Below, piece after piece: positions 1 to 11,947 of a DNA stretch of 64,000 bases; position 1 is the first letter of the stretch, and the number at the start of each line of letters is the position of its first letter. A program made the translations under genes and the position numbers. The notes under the pieces are model-generated. The model searched no databases, was not told the origin of the DNA, and saw nothing but the letters and a program-made list of their open reading frames with translations. Origin of the DNA: Saturnia japonica (lineage: Eukaryota; Arthropoda; Insecta; Lepidoptera; Saturniidae); contig CM065306.1 of NCBI GenBank assembly GCA_033032175.1, positions 11,054,001 through 11,118,000 on the forward strand. Direction: 5' to 3'.

Positions 1-1009
1 CTGTAGCCAGTAGGTAGGTAACCTGCCCCTATATTTCTTATTTCATAATGTAGGTACCTAACCGTATGTTTACACACATTACTGAGAATTTAAATTGACT
101 TTTATTTTAGGTACATACATAAGATGTTTAGAAAAAATTAATTACACGTCATTGTTACTTTATTTATTACAATAAAAATTACGCGCTTCATAAGTTCTGC
201 ATCTATACCGATAATCGACATGCGTATAAATTAAAACCGAATAACAAATGGCCAAAGAAAATAAGTTAATAAAACAAATAAATACAAGCAAAACATACAC
301 AAGTAAAATACCAATTCCATTTGTCATTTAATATCTACTATATATTTACGGAATATTTATGTACTGAACAGACATCTGTAAAAAAAATTGATATTAAAAG
401 TAGGTAATTACATCTCGTTGACTCGTTTTAATGTAAATTTATCTCGTTTCGCGTAAATTATGAATAGACATTGGGTTTTATTGAACTAGTTAAATTGAAT
501 TCCAACTGAATGAATGATTAAGAAGTACAGTCTTAGTGTCTAGTAAATTAATAATAACAAAATGAGCGACAGTTTCGAAAATAACTATAAGTGCAGTTTA
601 TCTAATTATAAACAATTTTACGATAATTATTTGTTATACAAATATAAAAGGGATTATTTCTTATTAATACCATTAGCATAATTTTGTACTTGTTATTTTC
701 AGCAAACATCGATTAAATAATTACATATCGTGAATGACAATCACAGCTGTAGAAATAAATTACTATGACATTGTAATTAAATTAGTTAGGGATTGTTACA
801 TTTGAGTTAAAAAGAAATTATATCATGAGATAAAGTCACAAAACACATTTACATTTTTTTCCGTAATATTTATTAACTTTTGCTATTAATGATTTGGCCA
901 TAAATAGATTGGGTACGGTAATTGTGGAGTGTCAAAAAATACGTGAGAGATACGGTATAGGTATATTTTCTTACTTGCAATAGTTTAACTATCCGAAACC
1001 GAAGTTACA
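1..1009. other. AT-rich intergenic DNA, nothing recognised
   Basis: There is no open frame of useful length, no RNA gene and no terminal repeat I can pair in this stretch. Confidence 0.4.
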
Positions 1010-1165
1010 GTGCCACCCATGAACGTATAAAATGCAGGCGAAATGTTCACTAAGATAAAAGTGAACCACTCATAGTAAGTCAGTTAGCTTATACGTACGA
1101 GCACAAACACACACATTCACACCATACTAAGTCAGTTGCACGCCATTGCATCTCAATATTTCAAA

Positions 1166-1989
1166 ATGCCGTCTTGCGTTGTTAAAATTGTCGGAACCTT
1201 AATGGATACATAAAGAAAAGTCAGGGGATCATATTTCATAGGAAAGTTTGTAATTTGATTGATTTCTTACTTTTTACGTAAAATTAATGCGATAAATTAA
1301 AACTAATTAAACCGGTCAGTGTTTGTCAATAATTAAACATACAAATTACCTCGAAAGTGTGGTAATTTGATAGTAAATTGTGAGATCACACTTTATTTAC
1401 CTAATTTATTATATTTTCATTACTTTTAATTATTATTAAATTATAATTTATTAATGAAATATATAAATTGTTAATAAAGAATACATATTTACACTTCATA
1501 GATTTCCCTCAACAAACCAAGTATGGAAGTAAAATAGAATGCAAATAATTATTTAATAATAATCAAATACATTGTATTATAATACGACAATGTAGAAAAG
1601 AAAACAACTGGAATCCGTCTAAATCTAGTGTAATTTGCCGTAATTATTTCGAACCCAATTTTTTATAAACTACTAAAGGTGGACTTCTTCGTGTTGTTAC
1701 TTGTGCCATATCAAAAAATATAATTAATGTGCAGGTACGTACTCTATTGAAATTGTTTAAGCTTACGAAATAATAAAAACGTACAACGTTTATGCTTACT
1801 AAATCGTAAAAAAATCCCTGGCACCCACGTTTCTTTTGAACTACATTAAGTTGTTTTTTTTTTGCTTTAGTTTATGGCTCCACATTATAACTGTATTTAG
1901 ATAGTGACAAATAATTTGTAAGAGTCACCAATCGTTCAAGAAGAACTGTCTATTGAAGCAAATACTTCAAGTGAGTCGTCGCATTGGGT
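1166..1989 (+). pseudogene. THAP-domain gene relic, frameshifted, in two or three exon-like pieces
   Basis: Piece 1 (1166-1255) begins MPSCVVK; after losing one base in the A run near 1187 it continues NCRNLNGYIKKSQGIIFHR, the N-terminal Cys-containing part of a THAP zinc finger. Piece 2 (about 1595-1668) reads NWNPSKSSVICRNYFEPNF, the conserved W, P, C and H/N-x-F part (the zinc-binding His appears replaced by Asn). Piece 3 (about 1924-1989) encodes SPIVQEELSIEANTSSESS before a GTATGT donor. The residue order fits one THAP protein gene with introns. It cannot encode a working protein as it stands. Confidence 0.6.
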
Positions 1990-2512
1990 ATGTAATAAAA
2001 TATTCCTAATTAAACTTTGTGATAATTTACCAAAATACTTTTTTTGGTGCAAATATTATTAGTTATACGTTTGTTCTACACCTATGCCGTAAATACTAAA
2101 TGTGTTAAAAGACCATAGCCGTAAAGCACGCCACTGTTTATTTCCCGTGTACAAAATTTCATCGAAATCAGTTAAATGTAAAATGTCATTTTATTACGTT
2201 TTCTAAAAGTAATATTGTTAATTATGAGATAAAATAAGATTTACCATAAGATAAATCTTGTTAAATACATTGCCGAAAAAAAGTTAATTATTCCTTTTCA
2301 CCATACCACAAAATTGGAGGGGATTTTTACATCGTTTGAAAGTAAACGACAAGTTACGACAATAAAAAACAATAAAAAGTTAACAATATTAAGTAACATA
2401 GTTTACAATTGATTGGTTTTTAATTGCCATTTTTTACCTCAGGGCTAAATGTAACAGAATACTGAATCGCGACTCAATCCGACCTGTGGAAAATGCTCAC
2501 ATCTATTTATTA

Positions 2513-2705
2513 ACTAGAAAAGAGCTGATAATCTACAAGCGGCTGAACAGATTTTCATGAAAAATAGCTAAGAACACAACTAATTTTTCAAACAAAAAAA
2601 AAATAGAACAAAATCGGTTCAGCCGTTTGTGACCTACGATGCTACAGAGAGACAGTTTAACACACGTTAAACTTTTAACACCTTTTTTTAGTCGGGGGTT
2701 AAAAA
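2513..2705 (+). repeat. Dispersed repeat with a CGGTTCAGCCGTTT tail
   Basis: This contains AAATCGGTTCAGCCGTTTG, a phrase common in insect non-autonomous repeats, followed by CAGAGAGACAG and GTCGGGGGTTAAAA. It resembles 3' ends of lepidopteran retro-repeats. Its boundaries are uncertain. Confidence 0.35.
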
Positions 2706-2882
2706 TTCTTTTGATGTGTTCCGAGACTCCAAGAGTTAAAAATCTTTTGTAATTTTATTTTTAAAAAATGGAAAAAGTTCTCATGGCAATACTCTAAAAA
2801 CTCTCACACACTTACGTGTCCGCCATTACTGTGCTTCACTTTTACCTTTAGCGGAACTCTGTTCGCCTTTTTTATACGTCCA

Positions 2883-3124
2883 TGGTGCCACCAGTACGAG
2901 TAGGCGCAGCAGTGCGCCACTTTACACATAACCTGTGTTCAATATTTAGACTTTTCTACCATGATTCGAATCTAGACTATCCATAATAAAGTCCGATACG
3001 AAATTATTACACAAGAATATTTAGTTCAAATTTATAATATTCTCAATCAGTTTCCTTTGAAAATGCAAGATGGCCACTTTGTTTCTCAAATTTCCACCGC
3101 CAACTTAACATACTGGTGGCACCT
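2883..3124. repeat. Short inverted-repeat unit (GGTGCCACCAGTA)
   Basis: GGTGCCACCAGTA at 2883-2895 is exactly reversed as TACTGGTGGCACC at 3112-3124. The left copy is also the outer end of the THAP element, so this may be a small element sharing that terminus. Confidence 0.4.
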
Positions 3125-3172
3125 TACTGTTACCGGTTGCAAATCTTACACATCAAGCTAAAGGAGTTATTA

Positions 3173-3304
3173 GGCTACTTTCGACTTCGTAGAACGTATT
3201 ATCTGTCACTCAGTAGTTCAGTACATTATGTGGCGTTTTGTCACTTTTCTTAACTGTATTGCTCCGTGCGACAGAGACAACGCTCTACGAAACCGAAAGT
3301 AGCC
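3173..3304. repeat. MITE-like hairpin with ~36-bp arms
   Basis: GGCTACTTTCGACTTCGTAG... near 3174-3209 pairs with ...CTACGAAACCGAAAGTAGCC near 3268-3304 at about 80%. Only about 60 bp separate the arms. The short open frame running through it (3238-3477) looks incidental. Confidence 0.5.
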
Positions 3305-6300
3305 GATTATCTCCTTCTTTAGCTAGATGTGCACTAGTTACCGCCGGTTGCTGTACTCCAAATGTAATACGTCTATTTAACCCCGGCTTCACACGTTGGC
3401 GCCAACGTATGGAGCTGGCCTTAAATTACAGGAAAATCCGTTTAAACTATCAAGTTAATGTAGAAGCACAAGAATAGCAAAACGTTACAAAAAAAGTAGC
3501 CGTATCTCCACATTTCTTTTCCAACCGTGTTGTTTGGCCACGTCACAGAACAAGATAGACGATATAATTCTTGTTTACGTCAGTAATATGCACTAATTCT
3601 TAAAATATCGTAATTTATACTGATAAATTAAATGAATTTATATTTACAAAAAAAATAAAAAAATCATGTTTTTATCTTTAGGTTCCGTAATTTAATCTTT
3701 TCCATTAAAATTATTTTTTGTCTGATTCCGGAACCACAACTTAATGGAACTAAGTAACCGACGCGACTGTTACCGACAGACCTAAGTCATAGAATGCCTC
3801 TTTATGATTAAATTATGCATTTTCTGTATAGGCTCAACTATACTGTGACAAAGATTTTTTTACCCATACCCATAATTGAAATGGAAGAGACATTATATTA
3901 ATGGGAAATGTATTGGCTCCTATTTTTATAAAAAACTTGTCGCTATCAACACTTATGTTAGGTAAAAGTATACTTCATCTCGTTAGAGATATGAATACTC
4001 ATCATATGTGTATATTTACAGTCTGCTAGTCATCAATTTGTACATGGGTCTGTACGATTTCTCCTAAAGATATATATACAGACATTAATGGATCAATGTT
4101 CTATAACTACATCTATACCCATTCAATAAACAAGCCCACATTGCTTCGTAACAAAAATATTCTAACTATTTTGTCAAAAATAGACATCTGTTCTCAATAT
4201 ATATACCCACATCCATCTGAGGAAACATACATAAATTTATGATAAACAACATTATTTGATAAACAATGATAACAATCAATAGACTTTGCTTTTAAATACA
4301 ATGTATGAACTTTTTAACAGTCAGTTGTTAAAACATAAATTTTCCATTCATTAATTTATGTACAAGCAAAACACATCTCAAAAGTAACTACCAAACAAGG
4401 CTATTTGAAAATGTTTGACATTTATAACATTAAACCAAGGGTATACTGCAAAAACCTGCCAAGTGAAAACAAATTAGTTTGGATCCATAAAGTAGTCATG
4501 ACTGTCTTAGATTGTATAAGGGCAAGACAAAGTATACGAAATTACTAGAAAATATATGAGATAGAATGAAATAAAGTAATTTGTAAGATCAAGCGATTAT
4601 CTGGTTTTACCTGGAAATTGGTAAAATTCAAATATAAGCAGAATTGATAATATAAATTATGTGCTTCATGTTAATTGACCATGTTTTATGTTACAATTTA
4701 CATTTAATTCCTTACTTTCGGATTTATAAGTAAATATGGGTTCAGAAAACTTATCCTTTTTAAATATAAAAGTGCAAGGTAAAGAGTAATCTTCTTTTAT
4801 AAATAATTTTTCAGTTTGCGTCATTTAACATGTTTTACGTGTAATAAATTATAAGAAATTATCTTATTTACTAATGTGTAGAACATAATGATAATAAAAA
4901 AAATATAATATGAATGAATGAAAAAATATTAGAGGTTTTTACAGTATTTTTTAAATATGTAACCAGCATGCAAGTTAAACAAAGACGGAGCTGATTGAAA
5001 ATATACACTTGTAAATCAAGTTTTTTGCGTATATTTAGAATTACTGAAATAACATTAAACATTTCATGCTCATCTCCCCATACAATGTCATGTAAATCTT
5101 GCTCTGTTGTAATGGTGTAAGTGAAGCTGTAACAGGATTATTTAATATCAATATTTATATTTAATTGAACCACTGAAGCTTTGCTAGATTTTGAAATAAT
5201 ATATGCAGCAGAGTATTCTAAACAGAAGTACAGGCTTTATGAGTCTGGTAATTAAGATGTGGAGATAAGTCCTAGGGTGGACTTTTGGTAGTTTCGAAAG
5301 CGCTCAACTTGACTATACTCCTTGCAGATTTAAGACAGCACGAGGATAATGTGCAGACGACAAGATCAAGAACCTCATACCAGATCACATCTAAAATGTA
5401 TACTTCTATTCAACTTTCGTGCATGCTGTAATACTCCTGAATACTTTTAACTAAAGTGCTATGTTTTAATTCAATTCATTATAATATAAACAAACTTAAA
5501 ATTAAGTATTTTCTTTACTAACACTCATTAATTGAATTTGAAAACAGTTACCTATGTTACACAAAGTCCTATTTCAATACATTTTTAACAGTACAGTCAA
5601 TTAAAATACTTAATTTTTACACAATAACGATTTTTGTTTAGGGTGATATCAGTGGTTTTGTCAACTATGCTTGTTTATCTTTTATCATATTGAATTGAAT
5701 ACAAAATATGTCAATTTAGTATTAAGACAATGATTTTGCATTCATAACATCCATACAGCATCCCCATGACAATATATCAAAGGACCCTAATCAGTCTCTT
5801 TCCATTCTTTGTAGACAAGGTAAGGTCATTAGGATAACTAACCTTTACAATACTAGTATTTCAAATATTTTGGTAACTCATTGATTCAATTACACATAAT
5901 AAAATCTCTTGCTTAGATTTATAGACTATTTTCTACAGTATGTCTGTCAGATGATACTGTTTTCATAATCCTAAGTCGCTTTTTAGTTTAAAAAAGTCAC
6001 AATATTAAAAGTACAACAATTGGTTTACAATTAAAACATGAAGTAATGTAAAAACTTTAGAACTTGTAAAAAAAAAATTATTATAAGTATTGAGAATTTA
6101 AAAGAGTTAATTTTTCAAAATATTTTAAGCCAAAACTATAGACGTACAAGTTCTTGCTCAACCGTCCTATGTTATAACACGTTGGGGGGACGGGGTAGCA
6201 TGCCACTACACTACACATTACACTAAAATAAACAGTATGTAATCGCGGCAATGTTCTTGAAATAATTACCTGCAGCCACAGGCTAGATAAAACGCACACT

Positions 6301-6332
6301 AGGGTTACTGGGTTATTAAAGGGTATTGAATA
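3305..6332. other. AT-rich intergenic DNA
   Basis: No gene, convincing terminal repeat or RNA gene was recognised. Short open frames here have no coding character. Confidence 0.4.
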
Positions 6333-6430
6333 ACTAGCGACCCGCCTCGGCTTCGCTTGGGTACAATATACACAATGGTGTATTTTACGTTTAAAAAAGC
6401 CTGATTTAGAGTTTATCGTTTTAATATTGA
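6333..6430 (-). mobile_element. Helitron-like 3' terminus fragment
   Basis: ACTAGCGACCCGCCTCGGC on the plus strand is the reverse of a terminus ending GCTAGT preceded by a GC-rich hairpin zone. It is the same type of end seen at 42937, 57249 and 59215. The 5' part is lost or diverged, and a SINE follows. Confidence 0.4.
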
Positions 6431-6439
6431 TAGCTCATA

Positions 6440-6700
6440 ACTGCCTTATTAGCCATTGATTCTAAACGCGACTGCTATCTTCGAGGTCCTAGGTTCGATT
6501 CCCAGGTAGCGCAAAGTGTTATGGGGTTTTTCTGTGAAATTATGAATAGCAAGTCGGAATTTGGCTTTGTGCCCGATTAATTGCAATAGGCTCGCCCCCA
6601 ATTACATGAGACCTTTTAAAACATACCCGGCAAAAGGTTGGTGTACATCTCTGCCTAACACTTCGGAGATACAGGCGTGATGGTATGTTATGTAACTTCA
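6440..6700 (+). mobile_element. tRNA-derived SINE
   Basis: GGTTCGATTCC at 6492-6502 is a consensus Pol III B box; a weak A-box-like stretch (TAGCCATTG) lies about 45 bp upstream. The body continues with ATGGGGTTTTTCTG and CCCGGCAAAAGGTTGG, not tRNA sequence, as expected for a SINE and not a tRNA gene. Confidence 0.55.
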
Positions 6701-6807
6701 TAGTTACGAATGGTGCGCTTAGCTAGAGTCGTAGCAATTTATCATAATTGGTCGCGAATAATTTTTAATTATTATTATAATTTAATTTTAACTGTAAAGG
6801 ACAACCA

Positions 6808-7727
6808 TAATCTACATTAAATGCCCAAGTTAACTAAAATTTTTCTGGATAAAGATTAATACTGAATTGGAGAAAATAGCTTCACAAATATAGTAATATT
6901 TATAATTATTATGTTGAAGACAAGAATGGTTACTGTGAGTCAAACTTAGGAAATAGATTTTTGCCATCACAGACTCTTTTCTATGTTTTTTGAAGAACTA
7001 CAATTCTTTAGAACTTTATTTTGATGTATCTCATAAGGTTTAGCCAGCATAAGCCATGTAAGCGCTCGAAAATACATTTTTGACGACTTGATTACAAATA
7101 ATTGAATTTTCTCTAATATTATTGGAATGTATTGTTTATGTATAAACCTTCCTTAAATAATTATCTAAATGTTAGTGAAAAGCACATTAAAATCCGTTGC
7201 GTAGTTTAAAAGATCTAAGCGTACATATGAGACAGACAGAGGGAAGCGACTTCATTTTATGCTATGTATAGATGCTATAGTAAATTATCATGATCGTCTT
7301 TTAACCAAAATATTTATATGTTCCTACTTTCGTAAGATTTTACAAAAATTATTTGTACTTGGTTTAATGGGTTTTATTTCTTGTTTCAAAAGCAATAGTG
7401 AATAAATATGAGAATGTAAAAAAAATAGTGTAATTTTTTTGTAATCTTGTCGTCAATAAATCGATTTTTGGGCCCTTACATGGCTTACGCTGGCTAAACA
7501 TTAAGAGATACATCAAATTATTGTACTAAAGTAAGCAATGAGTTCATCAAAAAGACTAGAGAAAAGTCCGTGATTGTATATGTCTATCTTCTGTTACTAA
7601 CCATTTTTATCTTCAACATAATAAATAAAAATAAAAGGTTATTTATGAATCTATTTTCTCCCATTCAGTAATAATTATTATCCAGATAAATATGTTAGTT
7701 AACTTGGGCATTTAATGTAGATTAAAA
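6808..7727. mobile_element. Foldback element with ~300-bp inverted arms
   Basis: The left arm (about 6808-7110) and the right arm (about 7420-7727) are reverse complements at about 75%. Paired landmarks are CTACATTAAATGCCCAAGTT with AACTTGGGCATTTAATGTAG, TTATGTTGAAGA with TCTTCAACATAA, and GTTTAGCCAGCATAAGCCAT with ATGGCTTACGCTGGCTAAAC. The middle (7110-7420) has a repeat-tail phrase (GAGACAGACAGAGGGAAG) and no ORF. It is best read as a non-autonomous foldback DNA transposon. Confidence 0.65.
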
Positions 7728-7939
7728 TTCCTTTACATTATGTAATTTAAATATGTACATATATACCGTAGAAAATATTAAAGATTCAAAATTACGTACA
7801 ACTAAAGAAATCGCTCTTAGCGAAATGGTTGACCGGCACTCTGTACCTATGATGGATTGTGTGTAGCGAGCTAAAGTACATTTTTCGTAACTATAAAGTT
7901 ATGAACTATCAATACTAAAGCGATAAACTTAAAATCATG

Positions 7940-8190
7940 CATTTACTATATTATAAAACACATGAGGGTGATCCCTGCTGCGTCTGTCTGTCAGCGATAA
8001 ACTCAAAAACTACCGAAAGGATTTTCATACGGTTTTCATCAATGAAGAGAGTGATTCGTGAAGAATGTTTACGTGTATAATTAATTAAGGTTTTGTGTGA
8101 ATTGGTTGAAATATGACGATGGTTGTTGAAGATGTCGGAAAAAATATCATGCAGACTGGGAGCTTTGTTGCAACCCATGCAATGCCCGAA
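7940..8190 (+). repeat. Dispersed retro-repeat (GTCTGTCTGTCAGCGATAAA type)
   Basis: The phrase GTCTGTCTGTCAGCGATAA, followed by AAACTACCGAAAGGATTTTC and CATGCAATGCCCGAAG, is typical of a high-copy lepidopteran repeat. It has no coding capacity. Confidence 0.4.
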
Positions 8191-8824
8191 GCTTAAATTA
8201 CGTACTCACAACTATTGTGAACTGAAGTTTACCTAGATTTCGTTTCGGCCGTTTGTATGATGTAATACTGCTTACTTTAGAGTACTGTAGCTGCGCGCCT
8301 ACATCACGCAATTGCCCGCGTTACCCTTCCCCGCCTCCGTTATCGCAGGTAGCACCTCCCCCCACCAACAAATATCGGAAACATAGGACGGTCGCGCACG
8401 AACTTATAAGACTATATTTACCTTGTCAGTATTTACAATGCTACCTAATAAACAGCTTTTAATATATAGATAAAGGTTCAGTATAGCTTAGTATGAAACT
8501 AAAAGTGCGAATAACATTTTAGAATGGGTGTTCTATTTGTCTTGCACTATGCACTGCATGTTTTATGGTCTATGTACAAATAATAATAATAAAACATTAT
8601 TTAAAATAACTAAATTGTTACTATATAACATTATTTTCATCACAAGTAACAATCAAGTTTGGTACAATTACTTTTTTATATATCTCAAACTTATGTACCT
8701 GTTTGTTATTACCAAAATGTGTGCTGGATAATATACATATACAAAACTTGGTAAAATGCTAGTGTGCATAATATTTGTTTGCTACAATATGGAATATGCC
8801 ATAAAGTCACCCCTTCAAAATGGA

Positions 8825-9422
8825 TTTATTTCTTTTCTACATTACGTGAGCTGTAAGTTCAAAAACTTTAAAAATAAAACACATTTAGCCTGCCCAATTG
8901 TATAAGTCTAAGATTATTCACATCTATAATAAAAGTATCACAAGCCTAATAAATATACACTTCCAACGAACAATTCATAACACAGACAGATACCACAAAC
9001 ATTCCTTGGACTGTTATCAAAAGTAGATGGACTTTATAAGTTCGAAATGTATAATCATTGTATATCATCAACATCATTATTAGTTAGTTTAAGTAAATAA
9101 AACAATATGAATTGACAAACAAAAAGCACAACAACAATAATTAATTTTAATATACTTAGATAATAACTATAAAAATTTTTATATTTGTTATAAATGATTT
9201 GTAACATTTAACCCATAATAGATTAATCTAATTCATTTAGGACAAGAAAAGATTACAAAAAGAAACTTGAAGCCACTTTGTATTAAATAAACATCAATAG
9301 AAAAACACTCTTTACAGACAGATTAACTCATTTGTATAACTGTAGATAAAAACAAAGGGTATTTATCTAACTGTTGCTACAATCACAGAGATTATTGTGA
9401 GCTTGATAAATCAAATTTTGGA
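8825..9422 (-). other. Probable TDP-43 3' UTR with candidate poly(A) signals
   Basis: This AT-rich stretch directly follows the TDP-43 stop codon on the minus strand. An AATAAA reads on the minus strand at 8825-8830 and an ATTAAA at 9146-9151; either could end the transcript. TDP-43 genes often autoregulate through the 3' UTR in other animals, but I see no long UG repeat here, so no such claim is made. The UTR extent is an inference. Confidence 0.45.
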
Positions 9423-10658
9423 TCAAACAGAGTGGCCTTGGGACTGGTGCCTTTGTCCCCATTGACTAGAAGGACCTTGTGCTGAGTTACCTTGTTGCAT
9501 CCAAGACAGAAAATTAGGTGGACCTGGCGGAGCTGAAGATGCTGGACCTGCAAACCCTCCTTGTTCAGAGCCTCCAGATGGTATGTTATTAATGAGTCCC
9601 CAACCAGCCGCTTGGTTCAGGGCAGCAGCAACTAATGCCTGATTGACAGGTAATCCTCCCATACCTAATGGCATGCTTCCACCTTGAGCTTGTCCACTGC
9701 CTCCAGCTACAGCAGTTTGTCCATGTTGGCCAGAAATACCCAAAGCTTGCATGTTGACCATATCCATGTTACGGTTACTCCAAGAATTGTTATTTGTTGC
9801 ATTGTGTGGATGAGCTTCTTCATAGTTCCTACTTGGCAAGTTACGTTGGTTTGTTCCAGCTTTGTTTTGCTTTGGTGAAGCATTTGATACATTCACGGAC
9901 ACACCCTTGATTATGTGGTCTTGACCACATAGGCTTTGTGCAACTTCTGGATCCAAAAAAGTAATAAAACTGAAAGCTCTAAATGGTTTTGGAATAAACA
10001 CATCAGTTACTTCACCAAATTGTGAAAAATATTCTCTCAGGTCATTGGCGGTAAGTTCCTCTGTACAGCGACCCACAAACACTTTGCATGGCATTGACGG
10101 AACCGAACCTTCCTTCGAGTTTGGTATCCGCACATCACACCATCTTCCATCAATCATGTGCCGCTGTGCAAGGACTCTGATTTGAGAAGTATATGAAGCA
10201 AATCGAATAAAAGCAAATCCTTTGGACATTCCTGTTTTCGGGTCCCGTTTGAGCTGGGCCATCAAAACTTCACCAAATTTCTCAAAATATTCTCGTACAG
10301 TTTGCTCCGTGGCTTTCCATGGCAAGCCCAATACGATTAAATCGGAACACAAATTGTCATTTCTTTTATTCTTGCTCGTAGAACACTCAGCGAGCTCTCC
10401 TGGTTTTCTTTTATTTTCTTTAGGAAAGCTACATATGTACAGATGATTACCCCATCCTTCGGGGGGAGGATACAATCTGCCGTCCCTTAATCTTATCCCT
10501 CTTATATTTTTCGTTTCCGGATGACGATATTTTAATCCACAACAACCTGGAAACTGTGCAGACACAGTCGTCAACATCAACGTACCATCTTCTTCGATAG
10601 GTAGTTCTATGGGTTCTTCATTTTCATCTTCTGCCACGGGCAAGTACTCGAAAGACAT
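9423..10658 (-). CDS. TBPH: TDP-43 (TAR DNA-binding protein 43 homologue), complete single-exon ORF
   Basis: The 411-residue product is a nuclear RNA/DNA-binding protein of the TDP-43 family, which binds UG-rich RNA and acts in splicing repression and mRNA stability. Residues 1-78 form the N-terminal oligomerisation domain (TEDENDEPIE-like start, AQFPGCCGL). A basic stretch at 80-100 (KENKRK, KNKR) fits the nuclear localisation signal. RRM1 spans about 105-180, with RNP2 LIVLGL (107-112) and RNP1 KGFAFIRF (146-153). RRM2 spans about 191-262, with VFVGRC (193-198) and RAFSFITF (227-234). The tail is Gly/Gln/Ser-rich and keeps the conserved short helix ([16 protein letters not shown]). The length matches the family (human 414). 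The start is the first ATG before the conserved N-terminus. No intron interrupts the ORF, unlike vertebrate TARDBP; this may be ancestral intron loss or a retrocopy, but the frame is fully intact. The next host gene, SMG6, is divergent. Confidence 0.96.
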   Translation of the reverse strand: MSFEYLPVAEDENEEPIELPIEEDGTLMLTTVSAQFPGCCGLKYRHPETKNIRGIRLRDGRLYPPPEGWGNHLYICSFPKENKRKPGELAECSTSKNKRNDNLCSDLIVLGLPWKATEQTVREYFEKFGEVLMAQLKRDPKTGMSKGFAFIRFASYTSQIRVLAQRHMIDGRWCDVRIPNSKEGSVPSMPCKVFVGRCTEELTANDLREYFSQFGEVTDVFIPKPFRAFSFITFLDPEVAQSLCGQDHIIKGVSVNVSNASPKQNKAGTNQRNLPSRNYEEAHPHNATNNNSWSNRNMDMVNMQALGISGQHGQTAVAGGSGQAQGGSMPLGMGGLPVNQALVAAALNQAAGWGLINNIPSGGSEQGGFAGPASSAPPGPPNFLSWMQQGNSAQGPSSQWGQRHQSQGHSV

Positions 10659-11430
10659 TATTCCTTAGTCATGAACAATTTTAATAAAAATAAAGACTTT
10701 TATTATACTTAACACTACAGAAATGTACAATTTTTTACCATCTAAATAAATAAAATTAATTAAACGTCACCTACGGGTTATGAACCCATTGCAATTTGCA
10801 GGTTGAAAACATAGTTGGACGGAAGAGTGTTGATCAAAAACAGTAGTGATTATCAAAGAAATTTTCAAGGCTGTAAGTATCAAGAAGCTTTAATCAAGTT
10901 ATAATAATAGACAAGTGACAACTTTCTAAAGTTGACGTTTTACATCACACTTTTTCCATTTTTTTTTATAGCAACCTTTAAAATCTAAATTTAGCGTTGT
11001 ACCTACCACAGACTACAGAGTACTTTATTTAAACAACTTATTGGCTATCCGCAAACACATTTTAAATGCACATTATGGAGTTTTTGGCGGGATCTTGAAG
11101 TGACATGTTGTGGTTGTTATTTTTAATTCATTTACTTAGTTTTTTGACCCTATAATGTAATATTTGTGGCGTTTTGCGTGATATAGTTTGGTTTTTGTGC
11201 TTAAGTGAAGGGGATTATAAATATAAGCTGAAAGAATTCATTCCGAGATCACACAAAAATTCTCTAGAAAGTTCTAACAAGGGAGCCACCATCTTGTTAG
11301 GATACTGAATCGTCATAACACTTGACAATATAATTCACTCGATAATGGCAGTAATGGTCTTCATTAAAGAGGACCGGTTGCCAAGTTAGGAAGAAGAAGA
11401 AGAAGAAGTATGCACAATATTATTGTCTAC
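10659..11430. other. 5' flank of TDP-43: no gene recognised
   Basis: This is AT-rich upstream sequence of the minus-strand TDP-43 gene and should hold its 5' UTR and promoter. I see no recognisable TATA box or other core element. A short AAG/AGA microsatellite lies at about 11391-11408. Confidence 0.4.
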
Positions 11431-11629
11431 CTACCAGGGTTGGGCAGTATTTTAATTACATATAATTAAAATTCGTAATTGAAATATAAATACATATTTT
11501 GTAGTAGTATTTCAATTACTTCATAAGAATGTAATTTGTAATTGGCATTTCAAATACCTGACTCAGGTATTTTGTAGTTAGTATTTCAAATACTTATGGC
11601 TTCAAAATACATTTGAACATAAGCCGAGA

Positions 11630-11947
11630 CGAGTTAATCTCTATAGCCCACTACTGCTTCAGGACAACGCTAGATCCCATACTTTACGGCAGACATTCGC
11701 TAAATTAGAAGAATTGCAGTTGGAATGTCTCGACGCCCATCTTACTCCCCGGAAATTGCTTCAACAAATGACTACTTTTTACGGAATTTGGACAATTTCT
11801 TGCCAGGAAAAATTTCAATTCCGATGACGCGGCTGTCCAAACTATCTTTAAAGATTTTACTGATTCTCGCTCCCACAATTTTTTTTCCAATGGAATTAAT
11901 GAACTGCCTATAAAATAGTGAAAGTGCATAGATAATAAAGGTACATA
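11630..11947 (+). pseudogene. 3' fragment of a cecropia-type mariner transposase
   Basis: Frames can be joined into LLQDNARSHTLRQTFAKLEE, TPRKLLQQM and TTFYGIWTISCQEKFQF, matching the C-terminal half of SETMAR/cecropia mariners. The second catalytic Asp (QDNA) is kept here, unlike in the minus-strand copy at 14637-15583. Stops and frameshifts abound. The downstream terminal repeat is cut by the next mariner. Confidence 0.6.

Larger units (their letters stand above)
1010..2892 (+). mobile_element. THAP-coding element with inverted ends (possible P-superfamily relic)
   Basis: The left end (1012-1068) reads GTGCCACCCATGAACGTATA..., a C/A-rich spacer and GATAAAAGTGAA. The right end (2835-2892), read on the minus strand, gives GTGGCACCATGGACGTATA..., GGCGAAC and GGTAAAAGTGAA, so about 60-80 bp match as inverted repeats at roughly 70%. 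A broken THAP domain starts about 150 bp inside the left end. THAP domains are typical of P-superfamily transposases, so a P-like element is a reasonable but unproven reading. The interior is too decayed to show a transposase core, and no clear target duplication was found. Confidence 0.5.

Noticed and set aside
3238..3477. 79-codon plus-strand open frame
   Set aside because: It overlaps the hairpin repeat, shows no domain and has no exon context.
9684..10446. Several antisense or alternate-frame ORFs over TDP-43
   Set aside because: They are shadow frames of a clearly conserved coding sequence.
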